Source: Pseudonocardia sp. (GTDB lineage: Bacteria; Actinomycetota; Actinomycetes; Mycobacteriales; Pseudonocardiaceae). From it: a stretch of DNA of 64,000 nt. The stretch lies in contig JAOZVV010000187.1 of the NCBI GenBank assembly GCA_025869365.1, positions 44,879 through 108,878 of the forward strand, written 5' to 3'. A model generated the notes under the pieces. It had not been told where the DNA came from and did not search any database. It worked only from the letters and a program-made list of their open reading frames with translations. A program made the translations under genes and the position numbers. This document shows, piece by piece, positions 42,173 to 51,915 of this stretch; position 1 is the stretch's first letter; each line of letters starts with the position of its first letter.

Positions 42173-44719
42173 ATGGCCCGGCATCTGGTGGTCGTCGGCA
42201 ACGGGATGGTCGGGCACCGGCTGGTGTCCGCGATGCAGGACCGTGATCTCGATCGGCACTGGCGGATCACGGTCCTCGGCGAGGAGAGCCGCCTCGCCTA
42301 CGACCGCGTCGCGCTCTCCGCCTACGTCGACGGCAGCTCGGAGGAGGACCTGCGTCTCCCCGAGATCGACGATCCGCAGGTGGAGCTGCGCCTCGGCGAC
42401 CCGGTCGTCACCCTCGACCGGGACGCCCGGCGGGTCGTCACCGCGTCGGGCGTCGAGCTGACCTACGACGCCCTGGTGCTCGCGACGGGATCGGTGCCGT
42501 TCGTGCCGCCCGTCCCCGGCAGGGACCTCCCGAACTGCTTCGTCTACCGCACCCTCGACGACCTCGACGCGATCAAGGAGGCCGCCGCGGCCGCCGTCGC
42601 CCGGCCGGGACCCGGTCGCCGCTCCGCGGTCGTCGTCGGCGGCGGGCTGCTCGGCCTCGAGGCGGCCCGCGCGATGCGCCTGCTCGGGCTGTCCCCGCAG
42701 GTCGTCGAGATCGCGCCGCGGCTCATGCCGGTGCAGGTCGACGAGGGCGGCGGCGCGCTGCTGCGGAGCCTCGTCGAGAAGCAGGACATGGCGGTCCGGT
42801 GCGGGGTCGCGGTGTCGGCCATCGGGGAGGACCGCGGCCGCCTCGTCGCGACCCTGTCCGACGGCGTCGAGCTCGACGCGGACCTCGTCGTCTTCTCCGC
42901 CGGCATCCGCGCCGCGGACTCCCTGGCCCGCGGCTGCGGCCTCGCGGTCGGCGAGCGGGGCGGCGTGCTGGTGGACGCGACCTGCCGGACCCGGGACGAG
43001 AACATCTGGGCGATCGGGGAGTGCGCCGCGCTGGAGGGCCGCACGTACGGCCTGGTGGCGCCGGGGTACGCGATGGCCGAGGTCGTCGCGGACCGGCTGC
43101 TCGGCGGGCAGGCGAGCATGCAGCCGTCCGAGCTGGACATGTCCACCAAGCTGAAGCTGCTCGGCGTCGACGTCGCGAGCTTCGGGGACGCCCACGCGGC
43201 CACCGACGGTGCGCTCGAGGTCGTGGTCAACGACCCGGTGGCCGGCACCTACTCCAAGCTCGTGGTCTCCGACGACGCCCGGACCCTCCTCGGCGGCGTG
43301 CTGGTCGGGGACGCCTCGAAGTACGCGACGCTGCGCCCGCTCGTCGGCTCCCCGCTGCCCGCGGACCCGGTCGCGATGATCGCTCCCGGCGGCGTCGAGC
43401 TCGGTGCGGACGCGCTGCCGGACTCCGCGCAGATCTGCTCCTGCAACGCGGTGACGAAGGGCGCGCTCGTCCGGGCCATCGGCGACGGGGCGCACGACGT
43501 CGCGGCGCTCAAGTCCTGCACCAGGGCGGGGACCAGCTGCGGATCCTGCCTCCCGATGCTGAAGAACCTGCTGGTCCAGCAGGGGGTCGAGGTCTCGAAG
43601 TCCGTCTGCGAGCACTTCGCCCACTCCCGCGCGGAGCTGTTCCAGATCATCGCCGGCGCGGGCATCCGCACCTTCTCCGAGCTCGTCGCGAGCCACGGGA
43701 CCGGGCGCGGCTGCGACCTGTGCAAGCCGGTCGTCGCGTCGATCCTCGCGTCGCTCGGGGGCGGCCACATCCTCGACGGCGAGCAGGCGGCGCTGCAGGA
43801 CACCAACGACCACTTCCTGGCCAACATGCAGCGCAACGGCACGTACTCCGTCGTCCCGCGCATCCCGGGCGGGGAGATCACGCCGGCCGGGTTGATCGTC
43901 ATCGGCGAGGTCGCCCGGGACTTCGGTCTCTACACCAAGATCACCGGCGGGCAGCGGATCGACATGTTCGGCGCCCGCGTCGAGCAGCTGCCGCAGATCT
44001 GGAAACGCCTGGTCGACGCCGGGTTCGAGTCCGGGCACGCCTACGGCAAGTCCCTGCGCACGGTGAAGTCCTGCGTGGGGTCGTCCTGGTGCCGCTACGG
44101 CGTGCAGGACTCGGTGGGCATGGCCGTGATGCTGGAGCTGCGCTACCGCGGCCTGCGCAGCCCGCACAAGTTCAAGTCCGGCGTGTCCGGATGCGCGCGG
44201 GAGTGCGCCGAGGCCCGGAGCAAGGACTTCGGCGTCATCGCGACCGAGAACGGGTGGAACCTCTACGTCGGCGGCAACGGCGGCGCGAACCCGCGGCACG
44301 CGGACCTGCTCGTGCAGGACGTCGACACCGACGAGCTGGTCCGGATCATCGACCGGTTCCTGATGTTCTACATCCGCACCGCGGACCGGCTGCAGCGCAC
44401 GGCCGCCTGGCTCCAGGCCATGGAGGGCGGGCTGGACCACCTGCGGGAGGTGGTCGTGGAGGACTCGCTCGGCATCTGCGCGGACCTGGAGGCGGCGATG
44501 GCGGCGCACGTCGAGAACTACGCCGACGAGTGGCGCGGGGTCCTGGAGGACCCGGCGAAGCTCGAACGGTACGTCTCCTTCGTCAACGCGCCGGACACGC
44601 CGGACCCCACGATCAGCTTCGTCACCGAGCGGGGGCAGCCGATCCCGGCGCCGCAGCCCGGCGATCCGGTGCTGGTCGGCACGCCGGTGCCGATCGGGAT
44701 GCCGGGGGTGCGGCGATGA
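42173..44719 (+). CDS. nirB: assimilatory nitrite reductase large subunit NirB
   Basis: An 848-residue NAD(P)H-dependent nitrite reductase that reduces nitrite to ammonium. Domains in order: FAD/NAD-binding (VVGNGMVGHR; VVVGGGLLGLEAARAM) to about residue 400; a BFD-type [2Fe-2S] domain with CSCNAVTKG and CTRAGTSCGSC; then the siroheme/4Fe-4S sulfite-nitrite reductase domain with CVGSSWCRYG and SGCARECAEA, giving the four cluster cysteines. ATG 42173 follows GAGGAG. It overlaps nirD by 4 bases (ATGA). Siroheme is presumably supplied with help of the chelatase at 46254. Confidence 0.96.
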   Translation: MARHLVVVGNGMVGHRLVSAMQDRDLDRHWRITVLGEESRLAYDRVALSAYVDGSSEEDLRLPEIDDPQVELRLGDPVVTLDRDARRVVTASGVELTYDALVLATGSVPFVPPVPGRDLPNCFVYRTLDDLDAIKEAAAAAVARPGPGRRSAVVVGGGLLGLEAARAMRLLGLSPQVVEIAPRLMPVQVDEGGGALLRSLVEKQDMAVRCGVAVSAIGEDRGRLVATLSDGVELDADLVVFSAGIRAADSLARGCGLAVGERGGVLVDATCRTRDENIWAIGECAALEGRTYGLVAPGYAMAEVVADRLLGGQASMQPSELDMSTKLKLLGVDVASFGDAHAATDGALEVVVNDPVAGTYSKLVVSDDARTLLGGVLVGDASKYATLRPLVGSPLPADPVAMIAPGGVELGADALPDSAQICSCNAVTKGALVRAIGDGAHDVAALKSCTRAGTSCGSCLPMLKNLLVQQGVEVSKSVCEHFAHSRAELFQIIAGAGIRTFSELVASHGTGRGCDLCKPVVASILASLGGGHILDGEQAALQDTNDHFLANMQRNGTYSVVPRIPGGEITPAGLIVIGEVARDFGLYTKITGGQRIDMFGARVEQLPQIWKRLVDAGFESGHAYGKSLRTVKSCVGSSWCRYGVQDSVGMAVMLELRYRGLRSPHKFKSGVSGCARECAEARSKDFGVIATENGWNLYVGGNGGANPRHADLLVQDVDTDELVRIIDRFLMFYIRTADRLQRTAAWLQAMEGGLDHLREVVVEDSLGICADLEAAMAAHVENYADEWRGVLEDPAKLERYVSFVNAPDTPDPTISFVTERGQPIPAPQPGDPVLVGTPVPIGMPGVRR

Positions 44720-45060
44720 CCGCGGTGGAGACGGGGCTGACCTGGCACACCGTCTGTGCGTTCGACCGCCTGCAGCCCGAGCGGGGCGTCGCCGCGCTCG
44801 TCGACGGCGTGCAGATCGCGATCTTCCGGCTGCACGACGGCTCGGTCCACGCGATCGGCAACGTGGACCCGATCTCCGGAGCGGCGGTGCTCTCCCGCGG
44901 GATCGTCGGGGACAGGGGTGGCGTGCCCGTCGTCGCGTCACCGATCTACAAGCAGGCGTTCTGCCTGGTCGACGGGCGGTGCCTGGACGATCCCGCGGTC
45001 TCGGTGGCCCGGTTCGCGGTCCGGGTGGACGATCACCGTGTTCAGATCGGGTTACCGTGA
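44716..45060 (+). CDS. nirD: nitrite reductase small subunit NirD
   Basis: A 114-residue Rieske-fold subunit. It keeps the fold (HTVCAFDRLQPERGVAALVDG, HAIGNVDPISGAAVLSRGIV) but lacks the Cys/His cluster ligands, as is normal for NirD. ATG 44716 overlaps the nirB stop by 4 bases. It forms the nitrite reductase complex with NirB. The hemD fusion gene starts 46 bases after its stop. Confidence 0.94.
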   Translation: MTAVETGLTWHTVCAFDRLQPERGVAALVDGVQIAIFRLHDGSVHAIGNVDPISGAAVLSRGIVGDRGGVPVVASPIYKQAFCLVDGRCLDDPAVSVARFAVRVDDHRVQIGLP

Positions 45061-45106
45061 GCACGATCGGTGCACCTCAGAGGCACTTTGCCTGGACAAT
45101 GACCCG

Positions 45107-46270
45107 ATGAGCGCTCCCACCACCGAGCAGGCGCCCGTTCCCTCCCTCGCGGGCTTCACCGTGGGCGTCACCGCCGCCCGCCGCGCCGAGGAGCTGGGCA
45201 CCATGCTGGAGCGCCGCGGCGCCTGCGTGCAGCACGGCCCCGCCATCCGGATCGTCCCGCTGGCCGACGACGCGGACCTGCTCGAGCGCACCCGTGCGCT
45301 CGTCGCGGACCCGCCGGACATCACGGTGGCCACCACCGGGATCGGCTTCCGCGGCTGGGTCGAGGCCGCGGACGGCTGGGGGATCGGGGAGAACCTGCTG
45401 ACCGCCCTGGGACAGGGACAGCTGCTCGCCCGCGGTCCGAAGGCCCGGGGTGCGATCCGGGCGTCCGGGCTCACCGAGAAGTGGTCGCCGCCGTCCGAGT
45501 CCTCCGCGGAGGTGCTGGAGTACCTGCTCGACGAGGGTGTCGACGGCCTGCGGATCGCGATGCAGCTGCACGGCGAGCCGCTGCCGGACGTCGTCGAGGC
45601 GCTCGAGATGGCCGGCGCCGAGGTCGTCCAGGTGCCCGTGTACCGCTGGGTCCCGCCCGCGGACCTCGGCCCGATGGACCGGCTCACGGACTCCGTCCTC
45701 GCCGGCGGCGTGGACATGCTGGCCTTCACCAGCGCTCCGGCCGCGGCCAGCCTGCTCGCCCGCGCGGCCGAACGCGGGGTGAAGGACGCCCTGGTCGCCG
45801 CGATGCGCGGACCCGTCCTGGTCCTGTGCGTCGGGCCGGTGACCGCGGCGCCGCTGGAGTCGCTGGACATCAGAACCCTGCAACCCGCCCGGTCCCGGCT
45901 CGGCGCGATGGTGCGCACGCTGGAGGCCGAGGCGCCCACGCGGGCCCGCCGGCTGCCGGTCGCCGGGCACTGGCTGGAGCTGCGCGGACACGCCGTCCTG
46001 GTCGACGGCGAGCTCCGCAGCGTCCCGCCCACCGGGATGGCGATGCTGCGGGTCCTCGCCCGCCGGGCCGGCCGGGTCGTCACCCGCGCCGAGCTGCTCA
46101 AGGCCCTGCCCGGCGGGGGTGAGGACGAGCACGCCGTGGAGACCGCGATGACCCGGCTCCGGTCCTGCCTGGGCGCGCCCAAGCTGGTCCAGACCGTGGT
46201 CAAGCGCGGGTACCGGCTCGCCCTGGACCCCGGAGCGGGGCCCGCACCGAACGGTGGTCACTGTGTCTGA
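45107..46270 (+). CDS. Uroporphyrinogen-III synthase-like protein fused to OmpR-type DNA-binding domain
   Basis: A 387-residue fusion. Residues about 10-265 are a HemD-like two-lobe fold (FTVGVTAARRAEELGTMLER; VDMLAFTSAPAAASLLARA). Residues about 285-375 are a winged-helix Trans_reg_C domain (RRAGRVVTRAELLKAL and VKRGYRLALD). I recall Rv0260c with the same architecture next to nirBD. It may sense a siroheme precursor and regulate the nitrite reductase genes, or still act as a synthase; which holds is not visible. ATG 45107 has no strong ribosome binding site. It overlaps the CbiX gene. Confidence 0.88.
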   Translation: MSAPTTEQAPVPSLAGFTVGVTAARRAEELGTMLERRGACVQHGPAIRIVPLADDADLLERTRALVADPPDITVATTGIGFRGWVEAADGWGIGENLLTALGQGQLLARGPKARGAIRASGLTEKWSPPSESSAEVLEYLLDEGVDGLRIAMQLHGEPLPDVVEALEMAGAEVVQVPVYRWVPPADLGPMDRLTDSVLAGGVDMLAFTSAPAAASLLARAAERGVKDALVAAMRGPVLVLCVGPVTAAPLESLDIRTLQPARSRLGAMVRTLEAEAPTRARRLPVAGHWLELRGHAVLVDGELRSVPPTGMAMLRVLARRAGRVVTRAELLKALPGGGEDEHAVETAMTRLRSCLGAPKLVQTVVKRGYRLALDPGAGPAPNGGHCV

Positions 46271-47039
46271 TCCCCGCGCGCCCGATCCCCGCGCGCCCGA
46301 TCCCCGCGCGCCCGATTCCCGCGCGCCCGACGCCCCTCTCCTCCTCGTCGCGCACGGCAGCCGGAGCGACGCCGCGGACCGGGTCGTCCGGGAGATCGCC
46401 CGCGCCGCCCGGGAGCAGCTCGACGGCGCGGACGTCCGGGTCGCCTACGTGGACGTCCGCACCCCGACCGTCGCGGACGCCGTCGCCGGACTGCGGGCGG
46501 ACGGGCTGGACGGCGCGGTCGTGCTCCCCGCCTTCCTGGCCTCGGGGTACCACGTGCGCACGGACCTGCCCGCCCAGCTCGCGGAGGCCGGCGCGGACCC
46601 GTCCCGGTTCGTGGTGACGTCCGCGCTCGGCCCGGACCGGCTGCTCGCCGAAGCCGCGCTGGCCCGGCTGCGGGACGCGGGCCTGCGCGCCGGGGACGCC
46701 GTGGTGCTCGCGGCGGCGGGCTCGTCGGACCCGGCCGCGCTCGCCGAGGTGCGGACAGCGGGGCGGCTGCTCGGCACCCTCCTCGGCCGGCGGGTGCGGG
46801 TCGGCTTCGCGGCCACCGCCGCCCCGAGGATCGACGCGCTGGTGGACGGCCTGCGCCGGGCGGGGGAGGAGCGGATCGCGGTCGCGTCCTGGTTGTTGGC
46901 GCCGGGGGTGTTCCACGACCGGATCGTGGCGGCGGGCGCGGATGTCGTCGGTGCCCCGCTGGGAGCGCAGCAGGACGTCGTCCGGGCCGTGCTCGCGAGG
47001 TACGACGCGGGGGTGGCGGCGGGAGCCGCGGCAGCCTGA
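46254..47039 (+). CDS. CbiX/SirB-type sirohydrochlorin chelatase family protein
   Basis: A 261-residue chelatase-like protein that would insert Fe2+ into sirohydrochlorin to make siroheme for NirB. LLLVAHGSRS holds the first catalytic His and LASGYHVRTDLP the second. The C-terminal repeat half has a degenerate AAAGSSD in place of AHGS. Residues 5-22 are the repeat DPRAPDPRAPDPRAPD, encoded by four 15-base DNA repeats (about 46267-46327), and look like a recent expansion. Start GTG 46254, or GTG 46263, which would overlap the hemD-fusion stop by 8 bases. Confidence 0.88.
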   Translation: MVTVSDPRAPDPRAPDPRAPDSRAPDAPLLLVAHGSRSDAADRVVREIARAAREQLDGADVRVAYVDVRTPTVADAVAGLRADGLDGAVVLPAFLASGYHVRTDLPAQLAEAGADPSRFVVTSALGPDRLLAEAALARLRDAGLRAGDAVVLAAAGSSDPAALAEVRTAGRLLGTLLGRRVRVGFAATAAPRIDALVDGLRRAGEERIAVASWLLAPGVFHDRIVAAGADVVGAPLGAQQDVVRAVLARYDAGVAAGAAAA

Positions 47040-47112
47040 CCCGCCCCCGGGCGTGGCGCCGATGTGCATCCTGTCCGGCCGCGCGACGAGCGCGCCACGG
47101 GCGCCCGTCCGC

Positions 47113-47397
47113 TCAGCGGGCGCGGCGGTGCTTCTTCGGGAGCCGGCCGTCCTCCAGCAGGACGCCCTCGGCACGCAGCCGGGCGGCCTGCTCCTGCGCG
47201 ATGTGCGGGGCGCAGGAGCCGTCCGCCCGCAGCACCCGGTGCCAGGGCAGGTCGTGCCCGTCCTCCGCGAGGATCCGGCCCACGAGCCGGGGCGAGCGGA
47301 TCCCCGCCCGCGCCGCGACCTCGCCGTAGGTCGACGTCTCGCCGGGCGGGATCGCGGCGACGACCTCCCGCACCCGTTCGAGGATCTCCTCATCCAT
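47113..47397 (-). CDS. Alkyltransferase-like protein (ATL), MGMT homologue without the active cysteine
   Basis: A 94-residue MGMT-fold protein: RVREVVAAIPPGETSTYGEVAARAG, then RLVGRILAEDG and PWHRVLRADG. The PCHR motif of true O6-alkylguanine methyltransferases is PWHR here, so it cannot accept alkyl groups. Such ATL proteins bind O6-alkylguanine and pass it to nucleotide excision repair. ATG 47397 overlaps the upstream hydrolase stop by 8 bases (ATGGATGA). This pair matches Rv3204/Rv3203. It sits beside adnA, in a DNA-repair neighbourhood. Confidence 0.92.
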   Translation of the reverse strand: MDEEILERVREVVAAIPPGETSTYGEVAARAGIRSPRLVGRILAEDGHDLPWHRVLRADGSCAPHIAQEQAARLRAEGVLLEDGRLPKKHRRAR

Positions 47398-48172
47398 CCA
47401 GGAACGCCGCCATCAGCCTCGCGACCTCGGCCGTGCGTTCGAGGTAGAGCATGTGGCCGGCGTCGACCTCGATGACGGTCAGCGCCTCGCCCAGCTCGGC
47501 CCGGCAGGCCTCGACCCAGGCGGGGGACACGTAGTCCACCTTCGCGGCCGGCAGCAGGAGGGTCCGCAGCCCGGCCGGCGGGACGACGGCCGGGCGGGCC
47601 ATCTCGCTCCACGCGGCGACCACGGCGGCCCGGGAGTAGCGCCACGCCCACTGCCCGTCCCGGTGCACGAGATGGTCCGCGACCTCCGCGTCGACCAGCT
47701 CCCCGGACACGTTCTCCCAGCCCTCGGCCTTGGCGGCCCGGGCCGCGGCGGCGTCGGTGAACACCTCGTCCGGCCGGGTCCCCTCGGCGGCCTCGAGCAT
47801 GTCCCGCGGGTCCAGGCCGATCGCGGGGTCGAGCAGGATCAGCGAGGACACCCGCTCCGGGGCCCGCCGGGCGAGGTGGGTGGCGACGGCGCCGCCGAAC
47901 GAGTGCCCGACGACGACGGCCTCGCCGAGCCCGGCGCCGTCCAGCACCTCCAACGCGTCCTCGACCTGCTGCTCCAGTCCCCAGGACGGCTCCCAGGGGG
48001 AGCGCCCGTGCCCTCGCAGGTCCGGGCAGAGCCAGCGCACGTCCGGTAGCGCGTCGGCCAGCGGCCGGAACCGCAGGCCGTGGCCGGTGACACCGTGCAG
48101 GGCGAGGACGGTGCCACGGGATGGATCGGGGCGGCCGTCCGGCGCGCCGAGCTCGTGGACGTGGAGCGGCAT
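47390..48172 (-). CDS. lipV: alpha/beta hydrolase (LipV-like)
   Basis: A 260-residue hydrolase: LALHGVTGHGLRFRPLADAL, PDLRGHGRSPW, the elbow GHSFGG with Ser 91, and DAGHMLYLERT with the catalytic His. Length and neighbours (ATL downstream, adnA divergent) match the mycobacterial LipV gene Rv3203, hence the tentative symbol; LipV is described as an acid-inducible lipase. ATG 48172 has no obvious Shine-Dalgarno. Translationally coupled to the ATL gene. Confidence 0.85.
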   Translation of the reverse strand: MPLHVHELGAPDGRPDPSRGTVLALHGVTGHGLRFRPLADALPDVRWLCPDLRGHGRSPWEPSWGLEQQVEDALEVLDGAGLGEAVVVGHSFGGAVATHLARRAPERVSSLILLDPAIGLDPRDMLEAAEGTRPDEVFTDAAAARAAKAEGWENVSGELVDAEVADHLVHRDGQWAWRYSRAAVVAAWSEMARPAVVPPAGLRTLLLPAAKVDYVSPAWVEACRAELGEALTVIEVDAGHMLYLERTAEVARLMAAFLDG

Positions 48173-48277
48173 ACGGCGATCGTGCCAGGCGGCACCGACG
48201 GTTTCCGCCCTGCCCGCGGTCGACCCGTCCGGGACCTCGACCGCGGAACTGTCGGTGCGGCGTGGTCTCATCCCTGC

Positions 48278-51200
48278 ATGGCCCGGACGGAGAGCGGTTC
48301 CGCAGGGGGCCGGGCCGTGCCCCGGCCCGGCCCGCTGCTCGTCCGCACGGCCCCGCCGGAGCCCGTCGTCACGAGCTGGGACGCGCCTGCCCGCAGGGTC
48401 CTGGAGCACGATCGCGGCCCGTTGCGGGTGATCGGCGGCCCCGGCACCGGGAAGACGACGCTGCTGCTCGAGGCGGTGGCGCAGCGGGTCCGCGAGGGCG
48501 TGGACCCGGAACGGATGCTGCTGCTCGTCGGGAGCCGGCGGGCCGCCACGGAGCTGCGGGAGCGGCTCACCACGCTGCTCCACGGCGGCCTGCCGGACCC
48601 GGCGGCGCTCGACGCGCGCACCTCGCGGGAGCTGCTCGCCCGCACGGTGCACTCCTACGCGTTCGGGATCCTGCGCCTGCACGCGGCCCGCAACGACGAC
48701 CCGCCGCCGCGGCTGCTCGCGGGGGCCGAGCAGGACGCCGTGGTGCGGGACCTGCTGGCGGGCGAGCTCGCGAACTGGAACGGCAGCGTCCCGGACTCGG
48801 GCTGGCCGGAGCGGCTGCGCCCGGCGATCGGCCTGCCGGCCTTCGCGAACGAGCTGCGCGAGCTGCTGCTGCGCGCGGCCGAGCGCGGCCTGGGGCCGGA
48901 GGAGCTGTTCACCCTCGGCGAGCGGCACGGGATGCCGGAGTGGGTCGCCGCAGGCCGGTTCTTCCGCACCTACGAGCACGTGATCCTGCTGCGGGGCGCC
49001 GCGGGCCGGGGCGCCCCGCAGGCCACCGCGCCCGCGCTGGACTCCGCGGAGCTGGTCACCGCCGCGCTGGACGCGCTGGCGTCGGACCCGGAGCTCTTCG
49101 CGGACGAGAGCGAACGGGTTCGGCACCTCTTCGTGGACGACGCGCAGGACCTCGATCCGCAACAGATGGAGCTGGTCGGGGTGCTCGCCCGCACCGCGCA
49201 GAGCACCCTGCTCGCGGGGGACCCGGATCAGGCGGTGCTGAACTTCCGCGGGGCCGATCCGGGCGGCCTGCGCGCGGTCGAGGCCCCCACGGCGGTGCTC
49301 ACCGTGGACCACCGGCAGGCCCCCGCGGTGCGCGAGGCGTCGGCCCGGCTGGCCCGGAGCCTCGCCGGATCGGGCGAGGGACGGGTGCGGGTCCCGCCCC
49401 CGGGCGATCCCGCGCCGGATCCCGGAGAGGTGCTGGTCCGCGTGTTCTCCTCGCCGGCGTCGGAGGCGGGCTGGATCGCGGACCGGTTGCGCCGTGCCCA
49501 CCTCGTGGACGGGGTGCCGTGGTCGGCCATGGCGGTGCTCTCCCGCTCCGCCCGGCGGACGCTGCCCGCGCTGCGCCGCGCCCTGGTCGCGGCCGGGGTG
49601 CCGATCGCGGCGCCGCCGGACGAGCTGCCGCTGGCCCGCCAGCCCGCCGTCCTGCCGCTGCTGCTGGTCCTGCGGTGCGCCACGAAGCCCGCCGAGATCG
49701 ACGCGGACGCCGCCACGGCCCTGCTGACGTCGCCGCTCGGCTCGGGTGACCCGATGCGGATGCGCAGGCTGCGCCGAGGGCTGCTGAAGCTGCACGCCGC
49801 GGGGCGCACCCCGCCGCCGGTGCATGATCGCGATGCGGGGGCCGACGGCGACGCCACGGATCGTGCCCACGGCGCGGATCCCGGGGAGGTCCCGGACGAC
49901 GCCGAACGCGCGGGGAGCGATCCCCTGCTGGTGGAGGCCCTGCAGGCCGCGGCCGCGGGGCGGCCGGATCCGCTGTCCGCGCTCCCTCCGGGGGACACCG
50001 CACCGCTGCGCGCCGTGTCCCGGCTCCTGGCCACCGCCGCGGCGGCGGTCCGGGAGGGCCAGAGCGCGGAGGAGGTGCTCTGGCGGGTCTGGCGGCAGTC
50101 CGGTCTGGCCAAGCGCTGGGGCGAGGCCAGCTCGCGGGGTGGTCCCGTCGGCGCCCACGCGGACCGGGACCTGGACGCCGTCCTCGCCCTCTTCGACGCC
50201 GCCGCCCGCTACCCGGACCGGCTGCCGGGCGCGGACGTCGAGGGTTTCACGGCCTATCTCACGGACCAGCAGCTGCCGGGGGACACCCTGGCGGACCGCG
50301 CGCCCCGCGGGGAGTCCGTGTCCCTGCTCACCGCGCACGCCGCCCGCGGACGCGAGTGGGAGGTCGTCGCGGTCCCCGGGGTGCAGGAGGGCAGCTGGCC
50401 GGACCTGCGGCTGCGCGGGAGCCTGCTCGGCAACGAGCGGCTCGTGGACCTGGTCGCGGGCGTCGCGGAGCCCGCGGTGGACGGGACGGTCTCCCGGGTC
50501 GCGCCGCTGCTCGCCGAGGAGCGGCGGCTGTTCTACGTGGCGTGCTCCCGCGCGCGGTCGCGGCTGCTGGTCAGCGCGGTGCAGGGGGAGGACGAACAGC
50601 CCTCCCGCTTCCTGGACGAGCTCGATCCGGTCCCCGCGACGGCCCAGGAGGGCCGGCGGGTGTACCGCCCGGGGCGGGCCCTGGTCCTGGCGGAGCTGGT
50701 CGGCGAGCTCCGCCGGGCCGTCACCGCCCCGGAGCGCGGGGATCCCGAGGCGGCCGCGAGCCGGGCCCGGGCGGCCGTCCAGCTCGCCCGGCTCGCCGAG
50801 GAGAACGTGCCCGGCGCGCATCCGGACGAGTGGTACGGCGTCTCCGCGCCCACCTCGGACGCGCCGTTGCGCGCGCCGGGGGAGCTCGTCCCGGTCTCGC
50901 CGTCGGACATCGAGCTGATCAACTCCTGCCCGCTGCGCTGGGTGCTGCAACGCCACGGTGGCGACGAGACGGGCGCGCTGTCCGCGGTCACCGGCTCGCT
51001 CGTGCACGCCCTGGTCCAGGCCGGGGCGGCGGGCGCGGACCCGGCCGAGCTGGAGGCTGCCCTGCGCACCGCGTGGGATCGGCTGGACGCCGGCGCCCCC
51101 TGGTACGGGCGCCGCGAGCTCGCCCGGGTGCGGGAGATGCTGGCCGGGTTCGACCGCTGGGTCGCGGACAGCCGGGCGGAGGGGTTGCGGCTCGTCGCCG

Positions 51201-51715
51201 TCGAGCAGTCGGTCCAGCTGGACATCGCGGGGGACGAGCCGGGGGACGCGGGCGCCGATCCGGACGGGGACGCGCCGATCCGGCGCAGTGTCCGGTTGCG
51301 GGGCCGGGTGGACAGGCTGGAGGTGGACGCCGAGGGCCGGCCGGTGGTCGTCGACGTCAAGACGGGGAAGAACGCGGTGAGCGCGAAGACCGCCGCCGAG
51401 CATCCGCAGCTCGCCGTCTACCAGCTCGCGACGGCGCTCGGGGCCTTCGCGGATCTCGTCGGGGAAGGAGCTCCGCCCGGCGGAGCGCGGCTCGTCTACG
51501 TCGCGGACCGGTATGCGTCCGGCAAGCCCAAGGAGCCGGCCCAGGAGCCGTTGGACGAGCAGGCGGCCGCCGAATGGCGGGACGTCGTGTGGCGGTGCGC
51601 GGACGAGACGTCCGGGGCGGCCTTCGTCGCCCGGGTCGGGCCGGACTGCGAGCGTTGCCCCGTCCGTACCAGTTGCCCGGCGGTGTCAAGCGGCCGTTCG
51701 GTCGTATCAGATTAG
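48278..51715 (+). CDS. adnA: AdnA: helicase-nuclease subunit for DNA end resection
   Basis: A 1145-residue UvrD-like motor with a C-terminal RecB nuclease. Walker A GGPGTGKTT lies at about residues 53-61, Walker B as VDDAQDLD near 290, and helicase motif VI in RRLFYVACSRARSR near 760. The nuclease core RGRVDRLEV with VVDVKTGK near residue 1020, plus cysteines in INSCPLRW and CERCPVRTSC, form the Fe-S nuclease module. This fits AdnA of the actinobacterial AdnAB double-strand-break resection machine (Rv3202c). ATG 48278 has weak upstream signals. Its partner adnB starts 1.2 kb later because a GH16 gene intervenes. Confidence 0.93.
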   Translation: MARTESGSAGGRAVPRPGPLLVRTAPPEPVVTSWDAPARRVLEHDRGPLRVIGGPGTGKTTLLLEAVAQRVREGVDPERMLLLVGSRRAATELRERLTTLLHGGLPDPAALDARTSRELLARTVHSYAFGILRLHAARNDDPPPRLLAGAEQDAVVRDLLAGELANWNGSVPDSGWPERLRPAIGLPAFANELRELLLRAAERGLGPEELFTLGERHGMPEWVAAGRFFRTYEHVILLRGAAGRGAPQATAPALDSAELVTAALDALASDPELFADESERVRHLFVDDAQDLDPQQMELVGVLARTAQSTLLAGDPDQAVLNFRGADPGGLRAVEAPTAVLTVDHRQAPAVREASARLARSLAGSGEGRVRVPPPGDPAPDPGEVLVRVFSSPASEAGWIADRLRRAHLVDGVPWSAMAVLSRSARRTLPALRRALVAAGVPIAAPPDELPLARQPAVLPLLLVLRCATKPAEIDADAATALLTSPLGSGDPMRMRRLRRGLLKLHAAGRTPPPVHDRDAGADGDATDRAHGADPGEVPDDAERAGSDPLLVEALQAAAAGRPDPLSALPPGDTAPLRAVSRLLATAAAAVREGQSAEEVLWRVWRQSGLAKRWGEASSRGGPVGAHADRDLDAVLALFDAAARYPDRLPGADVEGFTAYLTDQQLPGDTLADRAPRGESVSLLTAHAARGREWEVVAVPGVQEGSWPDLRLRGSLLGNERLVDLVAGVAEPAVDGTVSRVAPLLAEERRLFYVACSRARSRLLVSAVQGEDEQPSRFLDELDPVPATAQEGRRVYRPGRALVLAELVGELRRAVTAPERGDPEAAASRARAAVQLARLAEENVPGAHPDEWYGVSAPTSDAPLRAPGELVPVSPSDIELINSCPLRWVLQRHGGDETGALSAVTGSLVHALVQAGAAGADPAELEAALRTAWDRLDAGAPWYGRRELARVREMLAGFDRWVADSRAEGLRLVAVEQSVQLDIAGDEPGDAGADPDGDAPIRRSVRLRGRVDRLEVDAEGRPVVVDVKTGKNAVSAKTAAEHPQLAVYQLATALGAFADLVGEGAPPGGARLVYVADRYASGKPKEPAQEPLDEQAAAEWRDVVWRCADETSGAAFVARVGPDCERCPVRTSCPAVSSGRSVVSD

Positions 51716-51915
51716 GCCGTTCGGGAGGCAACCTTTCGGTCTCACGACGCCTGCGTCCACTCATCGCCTCTGTGCCTCCGACCAGCGAGAACAGGCCAGG
51801 GGGTGATCCTCCGCCGGGGCCGCGGCCGGTACCGTTCCTGCGGCGCCGGGACGTTCCCCAACGACGCAGCCGCTCCCCACGGCTGACCCTCGGCGCCCCG
51901 AAGGAGGCGTCACCC

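Noticed and set aside
46267..46330. Assembly artefact in the 15-base repeats of the CbiX gene.
   Set aside because: The copies are imperfect and keep the frame, so a genuine coding expansion is more likely.
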